A DNA stretch of 34,872 nucleotides from Streptosporangiales bacterium. GTDB taxonomy: Bacteria > Actinomycetota > Actinomycetes > Streptosporangiales > Streptosporangiaceae. The notes under the pieces are model-generated. The model was not told where the DNA came from. It worked only from the letters and a program-made list of their open reading frames with translations, and did no database searches. Location: NCBI GenBank assembly GCA_009380095.1, contig WHSL01000038.1:1-34872 (forward strand). The letters run 5' to 3'. Below, piece after piece: positions 6,613 to 13,871 of this stretch; the first letter of the stretch is position 1; each line of letters starts with the position of its first letter. Position numbers and translations under genes: made by a program.

Positions 6613-8220
6613 CACCGGCGCGGTGGCGACCGGCGCGATGGCGAGGCGCGTGCTCGTCGCGATCGCGGCCGGGCCGCTGCTGGCCGGCGCCCTGCTGCCG
6701 TACGTCGCCCTTTCCGACGAGGTGCTGCGCTTCGGTGAGCCGCTTCCCGCGCACCTGTTCGCCGTGGGCGCCGTCGCGCTGTGGTGGTCCGCGCGCCGGG
6801 CACCCGGCCGCGCCATCACGGTGGCGCTGGGCGGTGCCGTCGTCCTCGCCCTGCTGAGCCTGGTGGCCGTGGCGACGTCGGGCGAATACGACCTCGGGAG
6901 CACGCTCCTGACGCTGGCCGGGGCGGCCGCGGCCGGCTGCGCCGTGGGCGGTGCGCTCGCCCGGGCACGGATGTCCCGCGGCGGCGTCGTGGTGTGGTCC
7001 GCCTCGGCGGCGGCTGCGGCGTTCCTGCTCGCCCGGCCCGTGGCCGGGGATCCGCGCTCGTCCGAGGCCATCATGTCCCTGGTCGTCGCTCTGGGGGTCG
7101 CATGTGTCGCGGGCCTCGCCGCGGTGGCGCTGGCGCCGCGCGCCGGAGCCGGCGTTGAGACCTCGGCGCCGCTGCGGCTGGGAGAGCGGGCGGCCTTCGG
7201 GCTCGTAATCCTCGCCGTGTTCGGGCTGGGAGCGTCCCCCGGGCCGTACGGGTCCGGCGAGGGGGCGGCCGTCGCGCTGATCCTGCTGTGCGCGCTCGGG
7301 GTGGCGGTGATCTTCATCGGCGTCGCGCCGCAGCGCAACGGCGCGGTGTACGCGGCCGCCGCCGGGCCGGCCGTGGTGGCGCTCGGCTGGGACGGCGTGG
7401 AGTCCGCCATGGTCGTCTCCCCGGGCCCGGTCCTCCTGCTCGTCGGCGTCGCGGCGGCGATCGTAGGTGTGCTCGCCGCTTTCCGTTTGCCGGAACGCCC
7501 GCGCACGCTAACGATCGCCGGTGCCGCGGTGCTCGCGCTGGGCGCCGTGTGGTGGGTCTGGCAGCCCGGGTGGGCCGGACCGGAGGCGTTCGCGGCCGGT
7601 GCCGGCCTCGGCGGCGGCTGCTACTCGGCGCGCTCCTGCGGCTCCGCCGCCCGCTCGCCGTGGCGGTGCTCGCACTGGCCGTGTGCGCGGCGCCCGTGGG
7701 CCGGATCGCGGCCGACGGCCTCGGCGGCCGTCCCACGCCTCCCGGTGCCCAGACCCTCGGCAACGACCAGTTCGCCCGCCCCGGCATCAGCTTCGGCGCT
7801 CCCGGCTCAGGCTCCGGCTCCGGTCTCGGTTCCGGCTCGGCCCCCGGCGCCGGCCCTGGGCCCGGTTCCGGCTCCGCCCACGACCCTGGGCCCGGCTCCG
7901 GCCTCGGCTCTGGCTTGAGCCGAGGCGAGGACGGCGGAGGGACGGCGGCCCCGGCCCTCCGGGACGAGCTGCCGTACGGCGAGAACCTGCCCCAGGGTCA
8001 CGGCACGTACCAGCCGATGGAGCCGTGCCCGGATCAGGGGCGGCCCGGGACGCGCGTCTGCCTCAGCGACGAGCGGAGGCCACTCGTCGCCACCGTGACT
8101 CTGCGGGCCGAGGCGCCCACCCGCCCGACCGGCCTACTCGTCGCCCTTGCGCTCCTGGCCGGCGGCGCCGCCCTCGCTCTCTCCCCGCTCCGCGTCCGGC
8201 TCCGCCGACGCTCCAGCTGA
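6605..8220 (+). pseudogene. Paralogous multi-span membrane protein, one-base frameshift near 7618
   Basis: ATG 6605 overlaps the end of the preceding gene by 8 nt. The first 337 codons encode about ten hydrophobic spans. At 7612-7620 the paralogue and hydrophobicity predict AGAGLGGG followed by LLLGALLRLRRP; the sequence gives that only if one C is restored in GGCGGCTGC. Downstream, the shifted frame continues with a span (VAVLALAVCAAPVG), a Gly/Ser/Pro low-complexity loop (about 7795-7920), a loop with two cysteines (MEPCPDQ...RVCLSDE) that suggests an extracytoplasmic disulfide, and a final span before RLRRRSS and TGA 8218-8220. Unrepaired, the original frame runs on to 7918 as nonsense. 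No slippery heptamer is seen, so programmed shifting is unlikely. Its 3' end overlaps the convergent gene by 87 bp. Confidence 0.65.
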
Positions 8221-8754
8221 CCCGGACGGGGCATCTCCCTCGCCCGCGACTACGGCGGTCGTGGTGGGCGCGGCGTTACCTGCGGTCGCGGGCTCGGCGG
8301 GGGAGAGGCGGATCGCTGCCAGGAAGAGGAGGGCTGCGGCGATCACGTAGCAGGCGGCGAGGGCCAGGGCGGCGAAGAGTGGCGAGAACTCGCCCTGGGG
8401 GGTGACGGCGGCAGGGGTGCTGCCGAGCAGCAGCCGTACGCCGCCCAGGACCAGCCCGCCGGCGAGCAGCACCGCGCCCGCGCCCCAGGCCGTCCAGCGC
8501 CGTACGAACAGCAGCGGAAGCACGGCGACGAGCGCGGGCACCGCGAGCTGGATCAGCGTCATGGACCAGCTGAGGATGTTCATCACCGTGATCAGGAGGT
8601 CCATCGACAGCGGGGTGTAGGCGAACCAGCCGAAGGCCACCTCTTCGGAGCGCGTAGACCGGCTGGCGACCCACATCAACAGCGTCGGCAGCGCGGCGAT
8701 GATCAGCGCGGCGATCCGGGGGGCACGGGAGCCGCGCATCCAAGTCGAATTCAC
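8134..8754 (-). CDS. Membrane protein with acidic C-terminal tail, unknown function
   Basis: About 206 residues. Hydrophobic spans include PRIAALIIAALPTLLMWVA, LLITVMNILSWSMTLIQLAV, PALVAVLPLLFV, WGAGAVLLAGGLVLGGVRLL and LFAALALAACYVIAAALLFL. A hydrophilic tail of about 40 residues, rich in Ala, Gly, Glu and Ser, follows. GTG 8754 is chosen because TAGGGT lies exactly 8 nt upstream; ATG 8739 is the alternative. Its last 87 bp overlap, tail to tail, the end of the paralogous membrane-protein gene, so antisense interference between the transcripts is possible. No family recognised; neighbours suggest a membrane context only. Confidence 0.65.
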   Translation of the reverse strand: MNSTWMRGSRAPRIAALIIAALPTLLMWVASRSTRSEEVAFGWFAYTPLSMDLLITVMNILSWSMTLIQLAVPALVAVLPLLFVRRWTAWGAGAVLLAGGLVLGGVRLLLGSTPAAVTPQGEFSPLFAALALAACYVIAAALLFLAAIRLSPAEPATAGNAAPTTTAVVAGEGDAPSGSAGASAEPDAERGESEGGAAGQERKGDE

Positions 8755-8762
8755 GGGCAGGC

Positions 8763-8768
8763 ACCCTA
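8763..8768 (-). promoter_or_regulatory. -10 element TAGGGT for the convergent membrane protein
   Basis: Read on the minus strand, TAGGGT is followed by 8 nt and then GTG 8754. This matches the spacing before the genes at 4975 and 9504. Confidence 0.45.
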
Positions 8769-8888
8769 GCGCCCACCCGCCCGTCCCCACGCCGAAACGC
8801 CCACCTCGACACCGAACGCGGACATCCCCCCGAACGTGTACGCCTCCGCCCAGGCGTTGATCGCGTAGGGGCTGGAGTGCGAGGGTAG

Positions 8889-8912
8889 GTAGGTAAGCCT
8901 TAGCTCACCTAC
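8889..8912. promoter_or_regulatory. Iron-box-like inverted repeat (DtxR/IdeR type) before Rieske gene
   Basis: GTAGGTAAG at 8889-8897 and CTCACCTAC at 8904-8912 form an inverted repeat matching at 8 of 9 positions, separated by CCTTAG. Half-sites of the form TTAGGTNAG and their complement are the known building blocks of DtxR/IdeR/DmdR iron boxes, but those normally have a 1-nt centre, so this site is a variant. It lies 16 bp before the Rieske GTG, where bound repressor would block transcription. Confidence 0.5.
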
Positions 8913-8928
8913 TTCGAGAGCAGCCGCT

Positions 8929-9372
8929 GTGCGCCGCACCCATCCCGAGGCCTCCCTAGCGGGCAGGCCCACCGCCACCGCTACCGCCACCGCCACCCGC
9001 CCTGGCCGCGCCGTGGCGCGGGCCGGCGCGGGTGAGGGGTGGGTGCGGGCCTGCGCGGTGGAGGCGTTGCCGGAGGGGTCGGTGCGCGGCGTGCCGGGGT
9101 TGCCCATCGTCGTGGGCAGGAACGGCGCCGGGATCTTCGCGGTCGGCGGGTACTGTCCGCACACCGGGGCCCGGCTCGAAAAGGGCCGGATCGTGGGCGA
9201 CTGCGTGGAGTGTCCGGTGCATGGGGCGCTGTTCGCACTGGCCGGCGGGCGCCGCAGGCGAGGGCCGGCGCGGCGCGGCATCCCCAGCTTCGACGTCCAG
9301 GTCCGCGACGGCATCGTCTACGTGTCACCGCAACCACGCCGGCGCGGCCCCGCCGCGTGGCTCCGGCGGTGA
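8929..9372 (+). CDS. Rieske [2Fe-2S] domain protein
   Basis: A single-domain Rieske ferredoxin-like protein of 147 residues. The cluster ligands are C76 and H78 in YCPHTG and C95 and H98 in ECPVHG, the CxH...CxxH pattern of Rieske centres; the cluster would carry one electron. The domain starts at WVRACAVEALPEGS, is interrupted by a basic loop (GGRRRRGPARRG), and closes with FDVQVRDGIVYVSP. A 38-residue N-terminal extension contains a run of Thr-Ala pairs encoded by a CACCGC-type hexamer repeat; later in-frame GTG codons could shorten it. The iron-box-like repeat directly upstream suggests repression by an iron-loaded regulator. No oxygenase or reductase partner lies nearby. The stop codon sits inside the first unit of a 24-bp tandem array. 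Confidence 0.75.
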   Translation: MRRTHPEASLAGRPTATATATATRPGRAVARAGAGEGWVRACAVEALPEGSVRGVPGLPIVVGRNGAGIFAVGGYCPHTGARLEKGRIVGDCVECPVHGALFALAGGRRRRGPARRGIPSFDVQVRDGIVYVSPQPRRRGPAAWLRR

Positions 9373-9505
9373 GGTGTCGCGTTGCTCCGCGGGTGATGTC
9401 CTGCGGGGCTCCGGCGGTGATGTCCTCCGGGCTCCGGCGGTGAGGTCCTGCGTGGCTCCGGCGATAAGGGCGGGTGGCTGCTCCGGCGATAGGGTCGGTG
9501 GCTGT
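9361..9505 (+). repeat. 24-bp degenerate tandem repeat, six units
   Basis: CTCCG starts recur at 9361, 9385, 9409, 9432, 9456 and 9481, spaced 24, 24, 23, 24 and 25 bp. The units read CTCCGGCGGTGAGGTCCTGC with variation. The first unit includes the stop codon of the Rieske gene; the last two carry GATAAGGG and GATAGGGT in place of GGTGAGGT, the latter forming the putative -10 of the folP2-like gene. Confidence 0.75.
9490..9495 (+). promoter_or_regulatory. -10 element TAGGGT of folP2-like gene
   Basis: TAGGGT in the last 24-bp repeat is followed by 8 nt and GTG 9504, consistent with a leaderless mRNA. Confidence 0.5.
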
Positions 9506-10337
9506 GACGGGGTTGCGGTTGCGGGGGCGCACGTTCGGGCCCGGTGAGCATGCCGTGATGGCGGTGGTGAACCGGACGCCGGACTCCTTCTTCGACCAGG
9601 GCGCCACGTTCGCGTTCGAGGACGCCGTGGCGGCGGCGGGCCGGGCGGTGGCCGGCGGGGCGGACGTGGTGGACATCGGCGGGGTGAAGGCCGGCCCCGG
9701 CGAGGAGGTCGACGCCGCCGAGGAGATCCGCCGGGTGGGGGGCGTGGTGCGGGCTGTCCGGCAGCGCTTCCCCGACCTGATCATCAGCGTGGACACCTGG
9801 CGTGCCGAGGTCGGGGATGCGGTCGCCGGGATGGGCGCCGACCTGCTCAACGACACGTGGGGCGGACCCGACCCGGAGCTCGCATCCGTCGCCGCCGCTC
9901 ACGGCATCGGGCTCGTCTGCGCCCATGCGGGCGGGCTGCCGCCGCGCACCGGCCCGCATCGCAGCGCGTACGACGACGTGGTGGCCGACGTGGTCGAGCA
10001 CGTCACCGGGCTGGCCGAGCGGGCCGTCGAGGCCGGGGTACGGCCGGACGCGATCCTCATCGACCCCGCGCACGACTTCGGCAAGAACACCCGGCACTCG
10101 CTGGAGATCACCCGGCGCCTCGGTGAGCTCACCGAGACCGGGTGGCCGGTGCTCGTCGCGGTGAGCAACAAGGACTTCATCGGCGAGACCCTGGACCTGC
10201 CGGTCCAGGAGCGCGACACCGGCACCACCGCGGCGGTGGCGCTGTCGGCGTGGCTCGGCGCCCGCATGTTCCGAGTCCACGACCCCGCCGCCGCCCGCCG
10301 GGCCCTCGCCACCGTCACCAACCTGGCCCATCTCTAG
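9504..10337 (+). CDS. folP2: Dihydropteroate synthase homologue, FolP2 type
   Basis: A TIM-barrel pterin-binding protein of about 277 residues. Landmarks match the mycobacterial FolP2 group more closely than folate-pathway FolP1: MAVVNRTPDSFFDQGATF, DIGGVKAGPGE, ISVDTWRAEV, LLNDTWGG, GLVCAHAGGLPPRT, DPAHDFGKNTRHSLEI, VAVSNKDFIGETLD and ARMFRVHD. Dihydropteroate synthase joins p-aminobenzoate to hydroxymethyl-dihydropterin diphosphate. The FolP2 paralogue has been reported to lack this activity in mycobacteria, so the true role is open. GTG 9504 is favoured by the TAGGGT placed 8 nt upstream; GTG 9474 or 9498 would add a few residues. No other folate gene is near. Confidence 0.8.
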   Translation: MTGLRLRGRTFGPGEHAVMAVVNRTPDSFFDQGATFAFEDAVAAAGRAVAGGADVVDIGGVKAGPGEEVDAAEEIRRVGGVVRAVRQRFPDLIISVDTWRAEVGDAVAGMGADLLNDTWGGPDPELASVAAAHGIGLVCAHAGGLPPRTGPHRSAYDDVVADVVEHVTGLAERAVEAGVRPDAILIDPAHDFGKNTRHSLEITRRLGELTETGWPVLVAVSNKDFIGETLDLPVQERDTGTTAAVALSAWLGARMFRVHDPAAARRALATVTNLAHL

Positions 10338-10399
10338 CCCTCGCTCCTCGCTCCTCGCTCCTCGCTCCCCGCCCGCCGCTCCCCGCCCGCCGGCCGCCG
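10338..10399. repeat. Heptanucleotide tandem repeat (CTCCTCG/CTCCCCG/CCCGCCG)
   Basis: Directly after the folP2-like stop, 7-bp units follow each other from about 10344: CTCCTCG three times, then CTCCCCG and CCCGCCG alternating, then GCCGCCG. Non-coding; may vary in copy number. Confidence 0.6.
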
Positions 10400-10772
10400 G
10401 CTGCGCCGCCCGTCCGCTGCTGGCCGTGCCGCCGCGCACAGCCGCGCGCCGTGCCATGGCGTGCCGCGCCCGCCGGGGCGCCGTGCCGCCGGGAGCCGTG
10501 CAGGCCCCCCGGGGCCGCTTGGCGCTGGGTGCCGGGCCGGCCCCCGCCGCGCCGAGGGCCTGGTCCGCGGTCGGCTGGTCCGTAGTGACCAGGGGGTGGC
10601 CCGTTCGGGGGTCGGGCCTGATCAGTTCGGGGGAGATGCGGGGGAGTTGCGCGTGTTTTCGGGGTGAGCCAGGCCACACCGGGGCTATGGTGCCGTCAAC
10701 CGTCCAGGGGGATGTCGACCGTAGGCGGATCCACGGTTCGGCGCGGGGCGGGAGGCACGGAGGAGCAGTGAC
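10400..10772. other. Intergenic region without a supported gene
   Basis: GC-rich sequence whose open frames on both strands give only Arg/Gly/Pro/Ala-rich translations without hydrophobic or domain pattern. TATGGT near 10685 could be a -10 for the small operon that starts at 10773, and GGAGGAG at 10759-10765 is its ribosome-binding site. Nothing else is recognised. Confidence 0.5.
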
Positions 10773-11090
10773 ATGGCGCTGGCTTGGGTGCTCGTCGCCG
10801 TCTTATCGATCGCTCTGCCGCTCGGCTTCATCGCGATGCTGCTGCGGCTGATCAACCGGGTTCCGTCCCGGGCCTGCCGCGGGCTCGGCGGCGACCCGGA
10901 TGCCGACATTGATCCCGGCCATGGTGCCGGCCTCGGTCCCGGCCTCGAACGTGGCCTTGATCCCGGCCTCGACACCGCGCTGGAGTCCGGCCTCGGCGCC
11001 GGTCTGGGGACCGGCCTCGACTTGGCCGGGTTGGGACAGGACGCGGCCATCCGGGGACCCGGCCGCACACAGAGCCCTCCTATGCCCTAA
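10773..11090 (+). CDS. Small single-span membrane protein with GLxx tetrapeptide repeats
   Basis: A 105-residue protein. ATG 10773 is preceded by GGAGGAG at 10759-10765. Residues 2-27 form one hydrophobic span (ALAWVLVAVLSIALPLGFIA). Residues 53-84 are eight consecutive tetrapeptides: GLGP, GLER, GLDP, GLDT, ALES, GLGA, GLGT, GLDL. The Leu codons vary (CTC, CTT, CTG) and so do the Gly codons, so the pattern is not merely a short DNA repeat. The C-terminus (IRGPGRTQSPPMP) is Pro-rich. Only 44 nt separate it from the DGQRAQ-repeat gene, so the two may be co-transcribed. No known family recognised; a membrane-tethered repeat peptide is all that can be said. Confidence 0.6.
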   Translation: MALAWVLVAVLSIALPLGFIAMLLRLINRVPSRACRGLGGDPDADIDPGHGAGLGPGLERGLDPGLDTALESGLGAGLGTGLDLAGLGQDAAIRGPGRTQSPPMP

Positions 11091-11134
11091 GAACGTTGCC
11101 TGACACCACACGTCCCATACGAAGGGGTTGTGAC

Positions 11135-11311
11135 ATGACGGACGACGGCCAGCGCGCGCAGAAGGTGGATCCTGACGGCCAGCGTGCCCAGGAGGATGAA
11201 GAGACCGTGGAGACCGACGGTCAGCGTGCGCAAGGGGAAGAGGGCACTGTCAGCACGGAGGGGCAGCGCGCGCAGGGCGACGTCTCCACGGACGGCCAGC
11301 GCGCTCAGTAA
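11135..11311 (+). CDS. Small acidic protein with five [D/E]GQRAQ hexapeptide repeats
   Basis: A 58-residue protein. ATG 11135 follows GAAGGGG with an 8-9 nt gap. Hexapeptides DGQRAQ or EGQRAQ lie at residues 4-9, 14-19, 28-33, 42-47 and 53-58, the last directly before TAA. Units three and four extend to a 14-residue repeat of the form [EG][DE]E[EG]TV[ES]T[DE]GQRAQ; unit five is a shortened version (GDVSTDGQRAQ). Across the five copies every nucleotide difference lies in a third codon position, so the peptide itself appears to be under selection. There is no Cys, no signal peptide and no hydrophobic core; it is probably disordered and cytosolic. Neighbours are the GLxx membrane peptide upstream and two acyltransferases downstream. 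Family and function unknown. A repeat-core modified-peptide precursor, a multivalent binding scaffold or an osmoprotective peptide are possibilities; none is shown. Confidence 0.7.
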   Translation: MTDDGQRAQKVDPDGQRAQEDEETVETDGQRAQGEEGTVSTEGQRAQGDVSTDGQRAQ

Positions 11312-11475
11312 CCCCACCGTGTGACCCACCGCGTGACGAACACGCCAAGGCGCCCGGGCCGGCATCAGGTCCCGTTCGGGCGCCGCGGCACGTCCCGCTC
11401 GAACGGGAGCTGAGCGGGGTGAGGTCGGTCAAGGGGAGTTCAGGTCGTGTTCGCTTGGGGGACGCCGGGCGTCGC

Positions 11476-11481
11476 TAGCGT
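11476..11481 (+). promoter_or_regulatory. -10 element TAGCGT of first acyltransferase
   Basis: TAGCGT is followed by 6 nt and GTG 11488; no ribosome-binding site is seen, so the start is probably leaderless. Confidence 0.45.
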
Positions 11482-11487
11482 CCCGGC

Positions 11488-12618
11488 GTGACCTCCGCCA
11501 CCGCACGCGACCCGCACCTCGACAACGCGAAGTTCCTGGCGATCGTGCTGGTCGTCGTGCCGCACGCCTGGCATCCGCTGGGTGGCGGCCACCTGCCGGA
11601 CTCGGCGCACCTGTTCATCTACCTGTTCCACATGCCGCTCTTCATCGGGCTGGCCGGCTACCTCTCGCGCGGCTTCGTGGCCGGGCGCGACCGCACGGAG
11701 AAGCTGCTCTGCGGGGTGCTCGCGCCGTATCTGCTGTTCGACGCGCTCTACCCGGTGTTCCGTACGGTCCTCGCGGACCGCACCTACGTGTGGAGCCCGC
11801 TCTCCCCGTACTACCTCGCCTGGTTCCTGCTCGCGCTGCTGGCCTGGCGGCTGTCGGTGCCGCTCTGGCGCCGGCTCCGGCATCCGGTGCTCGTGGCCGT
11901 GGGGCTGTCGCTGCTCGCCCCGGCGGTGGCGCTGCCGGACCCGGTGGTGGCGCGGATCCTCGGCTACCTGCCGTTCTTCGTGCTCGGCCTGTGCCTTCGC
12001 GCGGAACACCTCCGGTACCTGCGTGTCCCGCGGGTCAGGATCGCCGCCGCCGCGCTGCTCGGCCTCACCGCGGTCGCGGCGCTGATCGCCGAGCCGTACG
12101 TCCGGCTGGAGTGGCTGCACTGGCGGGACACGTACGCCGACCTCGGGGTCACCCCGCTCACCGGCGCCGCGGTACGACTGGCGCTGATCGCGGCCGGCGT
12201 CGTGCTCGCCGTCGCGTTCCTCGCGCTGGTCCCCGCCCGCACGTTCCGCTTCACCCCGCTGGGCGGCAACACGCTCTACCCGTACCTGTGGCACGGCGTG
12301 TTCATCCAGGTTGCCGAGTACGCGGGCGCCTACGCTTGGCTGAACGCCGCGGTGGGCCGGCACGCCGCGTACGGGATCGCGGCGTCGCTCGGCGTCGTGG
12401 CGGCGGTCGTGCTCTCCGTGTCGTGGGTGCGCCGCCTCACCGGCCCGTTCGTGGAGCCGCGCCTCACCGCGCTGCTCCGCCCGCGCCCCGGCCCCGCGAA
12501 ATCCACAAGCCCGGCCGCCCACCCAGAGACGCCGCAGGGAGGCCGCCCGGCTGTGAACCCCGAGGTACCACAGGGACGCCACCCGGCCGTGCCGTCCGCC
12601 CGCGTGGGAGAGGAATGA
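11488..12618 (+). CDS. Membrane acyltransferase (acyltransferase 3 family), first of pair
   Basis: An integral membrane acyltransferase of 376 residues with about ten spans. The start RDPHLDNAKFLAIVLVVVPH carries the family hallmarks: an aromatic or Asn/Lys-flanked first helix and the H at its end. LYLFHMPLFIGLAGYLS and PYLWHGVFI supply the other conserved His-containing turns. Such enzymes acetylate sugars or polymers at the outer face using cytosolic acetyl donor; some relatives are annotated as fucose 4-O-acetylase-like. The C-terminal 50 residues are a Pro-rich tail with a repeated PQG.HPAV/PQGGRPAV motif. It overlaps the second acyltransferase by ATGA (12615-12618), so both are probably made together. 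Substrate unknown; a cell-wall or surface glycan is likely. Confidence 0.82.
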   Translation: MTSATARDPHLDNAKFLAIVLVVVPHAWHPLGGGHLPDSAHLFIYLFHMPLFIGLAGYLSRGFVAGRDRTEKLLCGVLAPYLLFDALYPVFRTVLADRTYVWSPLSPYYLAWFLLALLAWRLSVPLWRRLRHPVLVAVGLSLLAPAVALPDPVVARILGYLPFFVLGLCLRAEHLRYLRVPRVRIAAAALLGLTAVAALIAEPYVRLEWLHWRDTYADLGVTPLTGAAVRLALIAAGVVLAVAFLALVPARTFRFTPLGGNTLYPYLWHGVFIQVAEYAGAYAWLNAAVGRHAAYGIAASLGVVAAVVLSVSWVRRLTGPFVEPRLTALLRPRPGPAKSTSPAAHPETPQGGRPAVNPEVPQGRHPAVPSARVGEE

Positions 12619-13682
12619 CCGCCAGCACCGGCACCGGCACCGGCACCACCGGCACCACCGGGACCGCCACGACCGGCACCGGCACCACCGCCACCCCGCC
12701 GCCCACGACCGGTGCGCGCCCCCGGGACCCTCACCTGGACAACGCCCGCTTCCTCGCCGTGGTCCTGGTCGTCGCCGGACACGCCTGGGCGCCCCTGGCC
12801 GGCATGGGCGCCGTCGACGCCATGCACCTCGCGGTGTACACCTTCCACCTCCCGGTCTTCGTGCTCATCTCCGGCTACCTGGAGGCGAACTCCTCGGGCC
12901 GCGACCGCGCCCGCAGGCTGTTCACCGGCGTCCTGGTCCCGTACCTGATCTTCGAGGCGGCCTACCCGGCCTGGGCGGCGCTGGTCGCCGGGAGGCACTT
13001 CTCCTGGAGCCCGTTCGAGCCGTATTACGTGACCTGGTTCCTGCTGGCCCTGCTCTGCTGGCGGCTGTCCGCGCCGGTCTGGCGGCTGGTGCGATGGCCG
13101 GTGCCGATCGCGGTGGCCGTGGCGCTCGCGGCCGGCGCCGTCGCGCTGCCGGAGATCCTCCAGCGGGCGCTGGTGCTGATGCCGTTCTTCGTGCTCGGCA
13201 TGCGGCTGCGCGCCGAGCATCTCACGGTGCTCCGCCGCCCGGCGGTCCGCGTGGCGGCCGCGGCGCTGCTGCTGCTCGCGCCGGTGGCCGCGCTGTTCCT
13301 GGAGTCCCGGGTGGACGCGGAGTGGGTGCACTGGCGCGCGGACTTCGCCGGCCTCGGCCAGGGCGTGCCGCTCGGCGTCGCCGTACGGGCCGCCGCGCTC
13401 GCCGCCGCCACCCTGCTGACCGCCGCGTTCCTGGCGCTGGTCCCGTCCCGCCACGTCTGGTTCACCCGGTACGGCTCCGCGACCCTGCAGGTCTATCTCC
13501 TCCACGGCTTCGTGGTGCTGGCCGCGACCTGGGCCGGCTGGTACACCTACGCCAGGTCGATCCCCGGAGCGGTCATCGTGACCGTCGCCGCCGTCGGCCT
13601 GGCGCTGCTCCTGGCGCGGCCGATCGTGGCCCGGGTGACCCGCTGGGCGGTGGCCCCCAGATTGACCTGGCTCCTGCGCTAG
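12615..13682 (+). CDS. Membrane acyltransferase (acyltransferase 3 family), second of pair
   Basis: A 355-residue paralogue of the preceding gene, starting inside its stop (ATGA). After a 38-residue Thr/Gly-rich head (TGTGTTGTTG, from a GGCACC-type DNA repeat at 12620-12700) it begins RDPHLDNARFLAVVLVVAGH and follows the same plan: TFHLPVFVLISGYLE, PYLIFEAAYP, YYVTWFLLALLCWRLS, MPFFVLGMRLRAEHL and VYLLHGFVV. About ten membrane spans. The two proteins share nearly every motif in the same order, so the pair arose by tandem duplication. Functioning as a heterodimer or on two related substrates is possible. Confidence 0.82.
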   Translation: MTASTGTGTGTTGTTGTATTGTGTTATPPPTTGARPRDPHLDNARFLAVVLVVAGHAWAPLAGMGAVDAMHLAVYTFHLPVFVLISGYLEANSSGRDRARRLFTGVLVPYLIFEAAYPAWAALVAGRHFSWSPFEPYYVTWFLLALLCWRLSAPVWRLVRWPVPIAVAVALAAGAVALPEILQRALVLMPFFVLGMRLRAEHLTVLRRPAVRVAAAALLLLAPVAALFLESRVDAEWVHWRADFAGLGQGVPLGVAVRAAALAAATLLTAAFLALVPSRHVWFTRYGSATLQVYLLHGFVVLAATWAGWYTYARSIPGAVIVTVAAVGLALLLARPIVARVTRWAVAPRLTWLLR

Positions 13683-13871
13683 ACGGCTCCCGGGGGCGAC
13701 GCGCTACGCGGTCGGGCCGGCGTGGCCTGCGCTTTCCACCCCGGACCGCTTCCCGTCACGCAGGAGAACGGCTGCTCACCGGGCGGCGCCCGGGGTCCGG
13801 GGAGTGGTCCCACGGGCCGGCAGAGCGCTCGGTATCCACGATCGTTACCCACGGCGACGGCCCGGAGCGAC

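Noticed and set aside
7600-7640. Programmed ribosomal frameshift in the membrane protein
   Set aside because: No slippery heptamer and no downstream pseudoknot recognised; a lost C explains it more simply.
9361-9505. CRISPR array
   Set aside because: The units are contiguous with no unique spacers; this is a simple tandem repeat.
10400-10700. Small ORFs in the gap after the folP2-like gene
   Set aside because: Translations are Arg/Pro/Gly-rich in every frame and lack start signals; partly made of heptamer repeat.
11440-12582. Long minus-strand open frame across the first acyltransferase
   Set aside because: Highly charged low-complexity translation; the plus-strand membrane protein is convincing.
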